This document shows, piece after piece, positions 26,772 to 34,250 of a DNA stretch of 52,531 nt. The position numbers and the translations under genes are program-made. Position 1 is the stretch's first letter; every line of letters starts with the position of its first letter. The notes under the pieces are model-generated. The model saw only the letters and a program-made list of their open reading frames with translations. It had not been told where the DNA came from and ran no database searches. Source of the stretch: an uncultured Geobacteraceae bacterium (GTDB taxonomy: Bacteria; Desulfobacterota; Desulfuromonadia; Geobacterales; Pseudopelobacteraceae); assembly GCA_903876875.1 (NCBI GenBank), contig CAIRBT010000026.1:1-52531 (forward strand), read 5' to 3'.

Positions 26772-29078
26772 TTACGCTTTTTCTACTTTAACAGCGCACT
26801 TCTTATAATCCGGTTCACCGGAGATCGGGCAGTAAGCATCAATACACAGCTCGTTGATCAGTTTGGTTTCGTCAAAAAAGGCGACAAAGATATTACCTTT
26901 TTCTGCTTTGCCACGCCCATTGAGATCTACCGGCAGCGTGATAGTTCCGCGTCTTGAACTGATTTTAACTTTCTGCAGGTTCTTGATGCCGAGCTTTTTT
27001 GCGTCATCAGGATGCATTTCGCAGACGGCAGATGGATAGGCTCTTTTAAGCTCGGGAACCCGTCCGGTCATGGTGCCGGTGTGCCAATGTTCGAGGACGC
27101 GTCCGGTACAGAGCCAAAATGGATAGGTTTTGTCCGGAGCTTCTGCCGCCGCTTCGTAGGGGCGTGCCCAGATAACGGCCCTCCCGTCATCTTTTTTGTT
27201 CTTGTAAAATTTGATTCCCTCACCGGCTTTGACGTAGGGGTCGTAACCTTCGGCATAGCGATACAGGGTCTCTTTGCCATTCACTACCGGCCACCGGAGC
27301 CCGCGACTTTTGACATATGCTTCATAGGGGGCAAGATCTTTACCACCACCGGTGAACTGGCGGTATTCCTCCCACATCTCTTTTTCAATATACTTGTACG
27401 GGAACAGGTTGCCGTGGCCAAGGCGCTTGGCGAGTTCGATGGTTTGTGCGAGGTCGCTTCTTGCTTCACCAGGGGCCTCAACCATCTTGAACCATTGTTG
27501 GGTACGGCGTTCTGCGTTGCCAAACACCCCTTCTTTTTCAACCCAGGATGCGGAGGGAAGGATGACGTCAGCAACTTCGGTGCTCTTGGTCGGATACATG
27601 TCGGAAACAATGACAAAGCGCCCGTCACCTTTGCGGGCACCTTTCCGGAAGCGATTCAGGTTGGGGAGTGACTGAAAAGGATTGGTAACCTGGGTCCAGA
27701 CCACTTTGATATCACCACGGTCCAGGGCGCGGAACATTTCTACGGCATTGTACGTCGGTTTTTCCGGAATTTTTTTGGGATCAATGCCCCATATTTTTGC
27801 TGCCATAGCTCGATGGTCCGGGTTTGTCACCACCATGTCAGCCGGCAAACGATGGGTAAACGTTCCAACTTCCCGAGCTGTGCCGCAGGCGGAAGGCTGT
27901 CCTGTCAAAGAGAGGGGGTTTTCTCCTGGTCGGCAGATTTTGCCGGTCAGTAAATGTACGTTGTAAACAAGGTTGTTCACCCAGGTGCCACGCGTATGCT
28001 GGTTAAAGCCCATGGTCCAGAGTGAGTTTACTTTGCGCTTTTTATCGGCGTAGAGGCGGGCAAGTTCGATTATTTTTGCGGCAGGTACGCCCGAGAGTTT
28101 CTCCACATACTCCGGTGTGTAGGTACTCAAAAACTCTTTGTACTCGTCAAAGGTCATCGGTTTCGGATCATCGGTGAACTTAAACTTATCTTCAAGTCCG
28201 TTGCCGATGTTGGTCTTGCCTTTTTTGAAGACCACGTGTTTTTTAATAAACTGCTCGTCATAGAGTTTTTCTTTCACGATGACGTAGGCAATGGCATTGA
28301 GCAGCGCCAGATCGGTCTGTGGAGTAAATTTGATATATTGATCTGCCATCTGGGATGTGCGGGTGCGACGGGTTCCAAAGTCGATAATTTTAACGGCGGG
28401 GTTTTTCAGGCGGTTGTCAATAATGCGTGAGAAAAGCACCGGGTGGCATTCAGCCATATTGGCACCCCATAAAAAATAGGTGTCACCAAGATCCAGGTCA
28501 TCATAGACACCCATTGGTTCATCGGATGCGAACGTTGTCATAAAACCGGTAACGGCAGATGCCATGCAAAGCCGGGCATTCGGTTCAATATTATTCGTGC
28601 CGATGCCACCTTTGAATAGTTTGCTGGCGGCATAACCTTCAAACACCGTCCATTGACCGGAGCCATACATGGCAACAGAATCCGGGCCATGCTTCTCAAT
28701 GGCCTCCTTAAACTTGCTGGCAATCAGGGTCATTGCTTCATCCCACGAAGCTTCAACCATCTTATTCCCTTTGCGGATCAACGGTTTCGTCAGACGATCC
28801 TTGCCATAGAGTATCTTGGAGAGAAAATAACCCTTGATACAGTTGAGCCCCCTATTAACAGGAGCAGCCGGATCACCCTTGGTGGCAACAATTTTACCGT
28901 CCTTAACCCCGACCAAGACTCCACATCCTGTTCCGCAAAAGCGGCACGGTGCTTTGCCCCATTTGATGCCAGCTTCGGCTGCATCGGCGTTGTTTGAACC
29001 CAGTAACGGTGCACCTGCTGCCGCAAATGCCGCCGCCGCAGCACTTGCCTTCAGAAAATCACGTCGGGAAAGTTCCAT
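26772..29078 (-). CDS. napA: Periplasmic nitrate reductase catalytic subunit
   Basis: 768 residues. Twin-arginine signal SRRDFLKA (residues 4-11). One 4Fe-4S cluster site (Cys45, 48, 52, 80) and a candidate molybdenum ligand Cys171 in ARLCMASAV, as in NapA. Formate dehydrogenase was considered, but the NapD/G/H context and the Cys-Met-Ala motif favour NapA. It reduces nitrate to nitrite in the periplasm, which the downstream octaheme enzyme can take to ammonium. The ribosome binding site GGAGGAGG is very strong. It is about 60 residues shorter than enteric NapA (about 828), as in monomeric delta-type enzymes. Confidence 0.9.
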   Translation of the reverse strand: MELSRRDFLKASAAAAAFAAAGAPLLGSNNADAAEAGIKWGKAPCRFCGTGCGVLVGVKDGKIVATKGDPAAPVNRGLNCIKGYFLSKILYGKDRLTKPLIRKGNKMVEASWDEAMTLIASKFKEAIEKHGPDSVAMYGSGQWTVFEGYAASKLFKGGIGTNNIEPNARLCMASAVTGFMTTFASDEPMGVYDDLDLGDTYFLWGANMAECHPVLFSRIIDNRLKNPAVKIIDFGTRRTRTSQMADQYIKFTPQTDLALLNAIAYVIVKEKLYDEQFIKKHVVFKKGKTNIGNGLEDKFKFTDDPKPMTFDEYKEFLSTYTPEYVEKLSGVPAAKIIELARLYADKKRKVNSLWTMGFNQHTRGTWVNNLVYNVHLLTGKICRPGENPLSLTGQPSACGTAREVGTFTHRLPADMVVTNPDHRAMAAKIWGIDPKKIPEKPTYNAVEMFRALDRGDIKVVWTQVTNPFQSLPNLNRFRKGARKGDGRFVIVSDMYPTKSTEVADVILPSASWVEKEGVFGNAERRTQQWFKMVEAPGEARSDLAQTIELAKRLGHGNLFPYKYIEKEMWEEYRQFTGGGKDLAPYEAYVKSRGLRWPVVNGKETLYRYAEGYDPYVKAGEGIKFYKNKKDDGRAVIWARPYEAAAEAPDKTYPFWLCTGRVLEHWHTGTMTGRVPELKRAYPSAVCEMHPDDAKKLGIKNLQKVKISSRRGTITLPVDLNGRGKAEKGNIFVAFFDETKLINELCIDAYCPISGEPDYKKCAVKVEKA

Positions 29079-29115
29079 CGCTTCCTCCTCCTTTTACGTT
29101 GTAGTCTTGATATGG

Positions 29116-29142
29116 CACAAGCGGTTATAAGAGCCGTTTGTG
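29116..29142 (-). other. Intercistronic hairpin between napD and napA
   Basis: CACAAGCGG and CCGTTTGTG can pair around a 9-nt loop, directly after the napD stop codon. It has no T-tract and is followed by the strong napA ribosome binding site, so an mRNA processing or stability role is more likely than termination. Confidence 0.35.
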
Positions 29143-29376
29143 TTACATATCTTCGAAATTATGATATGCAAGTCTGACTGTAACCACATCTATTACATCG
29201 TGGAGTTTGGAAACGAGATCAACTTCATTTTGGATGTCATCGGCTTCGATGATGGCAACTATTTGACCATCAGGAAGCACACCCTGTATTTCAACGCCGG
29301 TAAACGCTGAAATTCGTACTGCAACGGAATCAGCTGTTCCTTCAAGGCATTGCACAACTACACTTGATACTGGCAT
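29143..29376 (-). CDS. napD: NapD-type nitrate reductase maturation chaperone
   Basis: 77 residues from the ATG at 29376 (ribosome binding site AGAAGG); the frame extends to 29427 but that start lacks one. The sequence has the NapD pattern: an N-terminal SSVVVQC strand, GVEIQGVLPDGQIVAIIE in the middle, and a C-terminal VRLAYHNFED. NapD binds the twin-arginine signal of NapA and holds export until the cofactor is loaded. It heads the nap operon. Confidence 0.85.
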   Translation of the reverse strand: MPVSSVVVQCLEGTADSVAVRISAFTGVEIQGVLPDGQIVAIIEADDIQNEVDLVSKLHDVIDVVTVRLAYHNFEDM

Positions 29377-29444
29377 ACGGTCGCCTTCTCTTGCTTTTAT
29401 TAATTGTATGGAATTGATTAGTAGCACTTTGGCTGTGAATGAAA

Positions 29445-29458
29445 TTGACGAAAGTCAA
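29445..29458. promoter_or_regulatory. Crp/Fnr-family operator TTGAC-N4-GTCAA upstream of napD
   Basis: A perfect 14-bp palindrome, TTGACGAAAGTCAA, centred 76 bp upstream of the napD ATG. This is the shape of FNR/DNR/HcpR-type sites that control nitrogen-oxide respiration. A TACAAT box (29403-29408, minus) could be the -10 element. The regulator is not encoded in the window. Confidence 0.6.
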
Positions 29459-29488
29459 ATAATAGGAAAATAATGGTGGAGATGTTTG

Positions 29489-29512
29489 GAAAAACCCCCT
29501 CCACTGGGAGGG
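29489..29512 (-). terminator. Terminator downstream of the PLD-family gene
   Basis: On the minus strand CCCTCC-CAGT-GGAGGG is followed by GG and a TTTTT run. It sits 18 bp beyond the PLD stop and isolates that operon from napD. Confidence 0.8.
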
Positions 29513-29529
29513 AACCGCTGAATTGCCCC

Positions 29530-30939
29530 CTACAACAGTCGTCCGAATAAACTAATGAACCACCCTCTGACGCGCGGTAGCAGATCTCTCTGCTCCCACT
29601 CGTTGGCCTCTATTTTCTTCGAATGTATGAGGTCATTGGCAAACATTTTCTCCATATGGACGGAAAAATCATGGTTCAGGATGATGGCGTTTACCTCGTC
29701 ATTATGGAGGAGACTCAAGTAATCCATATTGGTGGAGCCGACCGTTGACCAGACGTTGTCGATGACTACTGTTTTCGCGTGCAGCAGGGAGGTGCTCTGT
29801 TCATAGATCTGGACTCCGGCCTTGAGCAGTTCGGAGTAGTAATGGCGTTGGGCATGGAGTGCCAGCGGGGAATCGGTAATGCCGGGAAGAATTATTTTTA
29901 CATCCACTCCCCGTGTGGCGGCATCGACCAACGCCTTGAGAATCTGTTTGTCGGGAATGAAGTAAGAATTGGTCATGTGTACCGACTGCTCGGCAAATGT
30001 GATGGCAGAAACATAGACTATAAAGGGAATCCTGTTACTTTCACCTTCCGTACTGCCGATTATGCGCACCAGAGCCGAACCACTTTCCTGTACCGTGGGG
30101 AAATAGTGCCGACCAGACAGTATTCCGCCCCCCTGTCGTTGCCAGGTTGCCATAAATAACTTTTGCAATTCGGCAACGGCCGGCCCTTCTATCTGAATAT
30201 CCGTGTCACGCCAGTGAATGGGCTTCGCTTCGTTTTTTCTGCGTGTCAGGGGGATACTTGAATAGACCCTGCTGATATTAATGCCACCGATAATGGCTCG
30301 TTTTCCGTCGATGATAAGGATTTTACGATGATCCCGGTGTGTCAGATCCCATTTTGCGTGTGAGTTAAGGGGGTTGAGCGGATTGAAGCCGACTACCTGT
30401 ATGCCCCCCTCCCGCAGATGCTGGAAGAATGATTCAGGGGTGTTGATACTTCCCAGGCAGTCGTAGAGGAGTGATACCTGAATTCCTTCGGCCCGCTTTT
30501 GTAATAACAATTCTGCGAATTTCCGGCCGGTATCGTCATCTTCAATAATATAACTCTCAAGATTGATGTGATCCTTGGCATGGCGGATAGCGGCAAACAT
30601 GGCGGCATAGGCAGCGGGGCCGTCATTGAGCAGTCTGACGCTGTTGCCCCGTGTCAGAGGACTATCGGTTACCGACTCAACGACCTGGGTGAGACGGCCG
30701 AGCACATCGGTGGGAGCGACCGAGCGTTTGAGACGGCTCATGACGGCCTCACTCTGTGTGGCCGAGAGTTGACCTTTTGCAGTCATAATCTTCTGTGGCT
30801 TTTGTGGCTTTTGCGCTTCGTCAATCACCTGTGAAATGTTTGGCAGGGTGGCGCAGCCGGTGAAGAGAGTTACATTGATGAGGAGTGCCGTCAGAACAGA
30901 GAGATAGGAGACCGGTTCGATCGGTTTCCTCTGCATCAT
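29530..30939 (-). CDS. PLD-family (cardiolipin synthase-like) lipoprotein
   Basis: 469 residues from ATG 30939, which overlaps the preceding stop (ATGA). A lipoprotein signal ends in LFTGC (Cys29). Two HKD motifs are present: HRKILIIDG followed by GGINISRVY, and LHAKTVVIDN followed by STVGSTNMD. Such enzymes swap or hydrolyse phosphodiester head groups of phospholipids. Lipidation suggests it acts at the periplasmic side, unusual for a canonical cardiolipin synthase, which is an integral membrane protein. It ends the membrane-peptide/ABC/AI-2E operon and is followed by a terminator. Confidence 0.85.
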   Translation of the reverse strand: MMQRKPIEPVSYLSVLTALLINVTLFTGCATLPNISQVIDEAQKPQKPQKIMTAKGQLSATQSEAVMSRLKRSVAPTDVLGRLTQVVESVTDSPLTRGNSVRLLNDGPAAYAAMFAAIRHAKDHINLESYIIEDDDTGRKFAELLLQKRAEGIQVSLLYDCLGSINTPESFFQHLREGGIQVVGFNPLNPLNSHAKWDLTHRDHRKILIIDGKRAIIGGINISRVYSSIPLTRRKNEAKPIHWRDTDIQIEGPAVAELQKLFMATWQRQGGGILSGRHYFPTVQESGSALVRIIGSTEGESNRIPFIVYVSAITFAEQSVHMTNSYFIPDKQILKALVDAATRGVDVKIILPGITDSPLALHAQRHYYSELLKAGVQIYEQSTSLLHAKTVVIDNVWSTVGSTNMDYLSLLHNDEVNAIILNHDFSVHMEKMFANDLIHSKKIEANEWEQRDLLPRVRGWFISLFGRLL

Positions 30940-32063
30940 ATGTGGCTTTTTTCTGCTGCATGGTGGTGATCGGTAGCCATGATATCCCCCCATACGGTGA
31001 TGAGAATGGCAAATAACACCGGGCCGAGGATCAGGCCGAGGCTGCCGAGTACATAGACACCACACACGGCACCAAGTACAATGGCAGGAACGCAGATGTT
31101 ACCTTTGGCTTTAATGGCCAACGGACGTATTGCATTGTCGGCCAGTCCGACAAATATGACACACCAGAGTGCCAGGAGTATCCCTTTCAGGTAGAAGCCG
31201 TTAAGTAACAGAAGGAGCGTCAATGGTACCCAGAGGATACCGGTGCCGATAACGGGGATCACTGCCGCCACCGCTGTCAGGGCACCGCAGATAACCGGAG
31301 CCGGTACACCGGCAAAATAATAGCCAATGGCAGCGGTAACCCCCTGTGCAAGACAGGTAAAGAGGGTGCCCACCGTTACTGCGGTGGTTGTGGCACGAAT
31401 TTCAGACGCGTAGTGGCGTGCTCTGTCCCGATTGGTGGCACAACGGTCGATTGCCCTCTCCACGATTCTTTTGCCATCACGATAGACAAAAAAGAGGATG
31501 AACAGTGTCAAGGCACCGGTGAAGATGATCTCGCCGAAATGTATTGCCGTATTGGTTGTCAGGTCAAAGAGATATGCTGAAACGCTGTTGGTCAATTTTG
31601 CCATCAGATTGGCCGGAGTGATGTTAAAACGATTGCTGAGGGTGATAAGGGTACCGGTGAAGGGGAGCTGTTTAATTGTGTCCACCCCGGTTGTTGTAAA
31701 CAAGAGAAAGAGCCGTACCCCTTCGCTGTACCATACGACCGCATTCTCGACGATCAGTACGATCAGGCCGATAATTGGGAGGATAAGGCATACCGTTATT
31801 GCGAGAACCATCAAAGCGGCACACCGGTTCGGGTGCTGGGGGAAGCGGCAGGATAACCGGTCATGGAGGGGGAGGGTAGAGATGCCGATAATAAGTGCCC
31901 AGGCAAGGGGCCTGGCAATTGGTGCCACCAGGAGGGCAAGCAGCCAGAGGGCAACTGCTGTCCCTAAGGCTGCACTACTGCCGAGATAGGTGCTACGGCT
32001 CGGTGTCATTACATCCCCCGGTGTTGCTTGGTGTGCCCTGAATTTTCTCAGATGGTATTTCAT
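30936..32063 (-). CDS. AI-2E family transporter (TqsA/YdiK-like)
   Basis: 375 residues from ATG 32063, overlapping the permease stop in ATGA; the frame runs far upstream inside the permease gene and that part is not coding. About eight membrane helices with the family's paired N-terminal helices, a cytosolic/periplasmic domain (about 115-200) and the C-terminal block VCGVYVLGSLGLILGPVLFA. Family members export small molecules or act in ion homeostasis; the substrate here is unknown. Confidence 0.85.
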   Translation of the reverse strand: MKYHLRKFRAHQATPGDVMTPSRSTYLGSSAALGTAVALWLLALLVAPIARPLAWALIIGISTLPLHDRLSCRFPQHPNRCAALMVLAITVCLILPIIGLIVLIVENAVVWYSEGVRLFLLFTTTGVDTIKQLPFTGTLITLSNRFNITPANLMAKLTNSVSAYLFDLTTNTAIHFGEIIFTGALTLFILFFVYRDGKRIVERAIDRCATNRDRARHYASEIRATTTAVTVGTLFTCLAQGVTAAIGYYFAGVPAPVICGALTAVAAVIPVIGTGILWVPLTLLLLLNGFYLKGILLALWCVIFVGLADNAIRPLAIKAKGNICVPAIVLGAVCGVYVLGSLGLILGPVLFAILITVWGDIMATDHHHAAEKSHI

Positions 32064-33091
32064 GACAATAACCAGCGTTTCTTGATGAGCAGGTAGGAAA
32101 AAGTCAGGGTTATTACGCCAACTGTCGCTAGGTACAGCCAATCCGTGGCGAAGTGGGACAGGGGGTATTTGTTGAAAAGCAGTGCCCTGACCGGTTCCAA
32201 CAAGTGGTATGAGGGGAGATACGGGGCACATGCGGATAATTGGGGCGAATAGTCCGCGAGAGCGCAGGGGAGCAGATGCGGAAGATAGAAGATAACACCT
32301 AAGGTTCGGGCACTTGCTTGATTGCGGCATAATAAACCGAGAAATACACCGTACGAGCAGAAGCAAAAACTTCCCAGCAGGATGAATAGTACATAGTTGC
32401 CCATGTGTTCCGGTCTGTAGTTGCTTAACAGATGAAGTATCACGATGGCAACGGCCGAAAGGAGCATCCCCGACACCACCTTCGCACCTAACCATTCCAT
32501 CTCATGCATTGGCGTTTGCAGGAGGGAAAGCAGCATGTTTTTCTCTTTTTCTTCGGCTACCTGTCCCGGCAGTATGATAAAGCCAACCAGCAGTACCAAC
32601 ATGAGTATCCAGGTTGGCAGCAATTGTATCCCTATGCCACCCTTTTCAACGGATCTCACCTCGGAAACCCAGCTGCTGCCCCCTCCCTCGACCGCATGCT
32701 GGAGAGCCCCCATGGATTCAATAATGGCAAGTGTCTGTACCGCCTCTTTTTTCTGGACAACCAGTATAAGTTTGTCCCTCACTATGTCGGAATGTTTCAG
32801 GAAACCATCTATTTTTTTATCCCGTATCGACCGCATCCCTTCCGCTTCATCCCTGATGGGAAGCAGATGTATGAGCGAACCTGTCGCGCTCAGAGCACGG
32901 GTCATCTCCGGTGAAAAGGCTTCTGTTCTGACAAAGCCCACTGTTGCCCTGGTGAGATTACGCGCTGATTGATCTACCAGTTTTAATGAGATGAACACAA
33001 AAAACGGGATAAAGATGATCAGCAGCACGCTCTTGTTTTTAACAGCGATGGCCAGATCATTGACTATTAACGTGATTATCGGTGGTGTCAT
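32060..33091 (-). CDS. ABC-2 type transporter permease
   Basis: 343 residues with one N-terminal membrane helix (about 22-40), a large extracytoplasmic domain (40-160) and five or six C-terminal helices. The EEKEKNMLLSLLQTP segment is the coupling element of ABC-2 exporters (compare the EKExGTLExL pattern of NatB/YhaP). Partner ATPase is encoded directly upstream with an ATGA overlap. It probably exports a small ion, lipid or peptide; the substrate is unknown. Confidence 0.85.
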   Translation of the reverse strand: MTPPIITLIVNDLAIAVKNKSVLLIIFIPFFVFISLKLVDQSARNLTRATVGFVRTEAFSPEMTRALSATGSLIHLLPIRDEAEGMRSIRDKKIDGFLKHSDIVRDKLILVVQKKEAVQTLAIIESMGALQHAVEGGGSSWVSEVRSVEKGGIGIQLLPTWILMLVLLVGFIILPGQVAEEKEKNMLLSLLQTPMHEMEWLGAKVVSGMLLSAVAIVILHLLSNYRPEHMGNYVLFILLGSFCFCSYGVFLGLLCRNQASARTLGVIFYLPHLLPCALADYSPQLSACAPYLPSYHLLEPVRALLFNKYPLSHFATDWLYLATVGVITLTFSYLLIKKRWLLS

Positions 33092-33771
33092 GGGAGGGAT
33101 ATCGGTTCGGTGGCGGTGGCACGAAGGTAGTCGTCGGTTGGGCCGTCAAATACGAGAAATCCCTTGTGCAGCATGAGAACCCGCGTGGCGAGAGAGCTGA
33201 TTTCATCCGCTCGATGGGACGTGAAGAGGATCGTTTTCCCCGCTGCATGGAAGCCACGGAGCATGTCATGAATTTCGTTGGTTATTTCAAAATCCAGGCC
33301 GGCCGTTGGTTCATCGAAGATAAGAATGGCTGGATCTGCCAGCAGCGTCCGCCCGATACTGACCCGTTGCCGTAAACCTTTTGACAGATTCCGGACGATA
33401 CTCTGTCTGAACGGGAGCAAGTCAAATTCTGTCAGCACTTCTTCGATCCGTGAAGAGGGGGTACCAAAAAGGCGTGCAAACAGCGTGAGATTGTACTGTA
33501 CAGAAAAGGCATCAAAGAGACTGGGCAGCTCGGGAACAAAGCCGATTTTCCTGATGACCTTCTTTCTGTCACTCACCTGGTCGCCATCAATCAGTACTGA
33601 ACCGCTGTCCGGGGGGTGCCAACCGGCGATGGTTTTCAGTAGTGTTGACTTCCCCGCCCCATTATGGCCAATAACGGCAACAAGTTCACCTTTTTTAACG
33701 GTGAAGCTTGTCGGCAAGAGCCCCCTGCTGCTGGTATACATTTTTGTAAGATTATGGATCTCAATATTCAT
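33088..33771 (-). CDS. ABC transporter ATP-binding protein
   Basis: 227 residues. Walker A GHNGAGKST (35-43), signature region LSKGLRQRVSIGRTL (the usual LSGGQ is LSKGL, as in several ABC-2 ATPases), Walker B AILIFDEPTAGLD and a switch His in FTSHRADE. It powers the permease encoded next. It starts 28 bp after the 21-residue membrane peptide, in the same operon. Confidence 0.92.
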   Translation of the reverse strand: MNIEIHNLTKMYTSSRGLLPTSFTVKKGELVAVIGHNGAGKSTLLKTIAGWHPPDSGSVLIDGDQVSDRKKVIRKIGFVPELPSLFDAFSVQYNLTLFARLFGTPSSRIEEVLTEFDLLPFRQSIVRNLSKGLRQRVSIGRTLLADPAILIFDEPTAGLDFEITNEIHDMLRGFHAAGKTILFTSHRADEISSLATRVLMLHKGFLVFDGPTDDYLRATATEPISLP

Positions 33772-33799
33772 GCATCCACCCCGTGTACCGTTGCCGTGC

Positions 33800-33865
33800 C
33801 TACGTCAGTTTGAGTATGACAATAACCAGAATAACAATAATCAATATGCCGATAAGAAATCCCAT
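33800..33865 (-). CDS. 21-residue single-helix membrane peptide
   Basis: Too short for ordinary gene finding, but the ATG at 33865 has a near-perfect AAGGAGG ribosome binding site. It encodes an almost purely aliphatic peptide (MGFLIGILIIVILVIVI, then LKLT) that would form one membrane helix with a positive end. It opens the operon of the ABC exporter, AI-2E protein and PLD lipoprotein and is followed 28 bp later by the ATPase gene. It could regulate the transporter, act as a membrane-stress peptide or be a toxin-like peptide; the sequence does not decide. Confidence 0.65.
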   Translation of the reverse strand: MGFLIGILIIVILVIVILKLT

Positions 33866-33960
33866 GGTGTCCTCCTTTCACATAACGGCTGTCTTTCATA
33901 CTTGCAGCCAATGTCGACCCTTTTCAGGGCGGCACCTGTTCTTCAATGTACAGAAAGCCG

Positions 33961-33977
33961 GTGTAATTCTGTTACAC
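33961..33977. promoter_or_regulatory. Inverted repeat GTGTAA-N5-TTACAC
   Basis: A 17-bp perfect inverted repeat overlapping the predicted transcription start (about 33974) of the leftward operon. The location suits a repressor operator. Confidence 0.5.
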
Positions 33978-33984
33978 ACTGTAC

Positions 33985-34000
33985 GGCAACTAGTATGCCA
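33985..34000 (-). promoter_or_regulatory. Sigma-54 promoter for the membrane-peptide/ABC operon
   Basis: Minus-strand TGGCAT-ACTAG-TTGCC has the invariant GG and GC at the correct -24/-12 spacing. Predicted start near 33974, giving a leader of about 110 nt before the 21-residue peptide. Confidence 0.6.
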
Positions 34001-34012
34001 GTAAGGATGTGC

Positions 34013-34030
34013 TGTTATGGAACCATAACA
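34013..34030. promoter_or_regulatory. 18-bp perfect palindrome between divergent promoters
   Basis: TGTTATGG-AA-CCATAACA, two 8-bp arms around AA. It lies between the two divergent sigma-54-like promoters, about 47 bp upstream of the leftward start. A CCATAAC half also occurs near 36583 upstream of the alcohol dehydrogenase. Candidate binding site for a dimeric regulator. Confidence 0.55.
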
Positions 34031-34097
34031 ATTAGAAAAGAGAAGGGGTTATGGGAAGATAATGCTCTGGTGAAGGTGGTGCCCTTTCAACAGACAC

Positions 34098-34136
34098 TGT
34101 CAAAGATGACATTACTGTGACATGTGACGGTATGTC
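34098..34136. promoter_or_regulatory. Two inverted repeats, candidate enhancer sites
   Basis: TGTCA-AAGA-TGACA (34098-34111) and GACAT-N8-ATGTC (34119-34136). They lie about 118 and 95 bp upstream of the rightward predicted start and about 130 and 153 bp upstream of the leftward one, so they could serve as shared enhancer sites. The rest of the 385-bp gap holds no gene. Confidence 0.4.
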
Positions 34137-34196
34137 TGCAATGGGTCGTCCCCCTATTTGGGGCGGTTGTCAGGTAGTTGCGTGCCGGGTAATAAG

Positions 34197-34212
34197 TGGC
34201 TCACTAGTTGCA
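34197..34212 (+). promoter_or_regulatory. Sigma-54 promoter of the spore-coat-U gene
   Basis: TGGCTC-ACTAG-TTGCA matches the sigma-54 consensus at nearly every position with exact spacing. Predicted start near 34223, 28 nt before the ATG at 34251. It shares the ACTAGTTGC block with the divergent promoter. Confidence 0.7.
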
Positions 34213-34250
34213 TAAATTCTTCAGGCAATTCATCTAACGAGGAGTCCCGA

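Noticed and set aside
26772-29078. NapA as a formate dehydrogenase
   Set aside because: The sequence keeps a Cys molybdenum ligand region typical of NapA and is flanked by napD, napG and napH.
30936-32495. 519-residue reading of the AI-2E protein
   Set aside because: The first 144 residues lie inside the permease gene; ATG 32063 gives the normal family length and an ATGA overlap.
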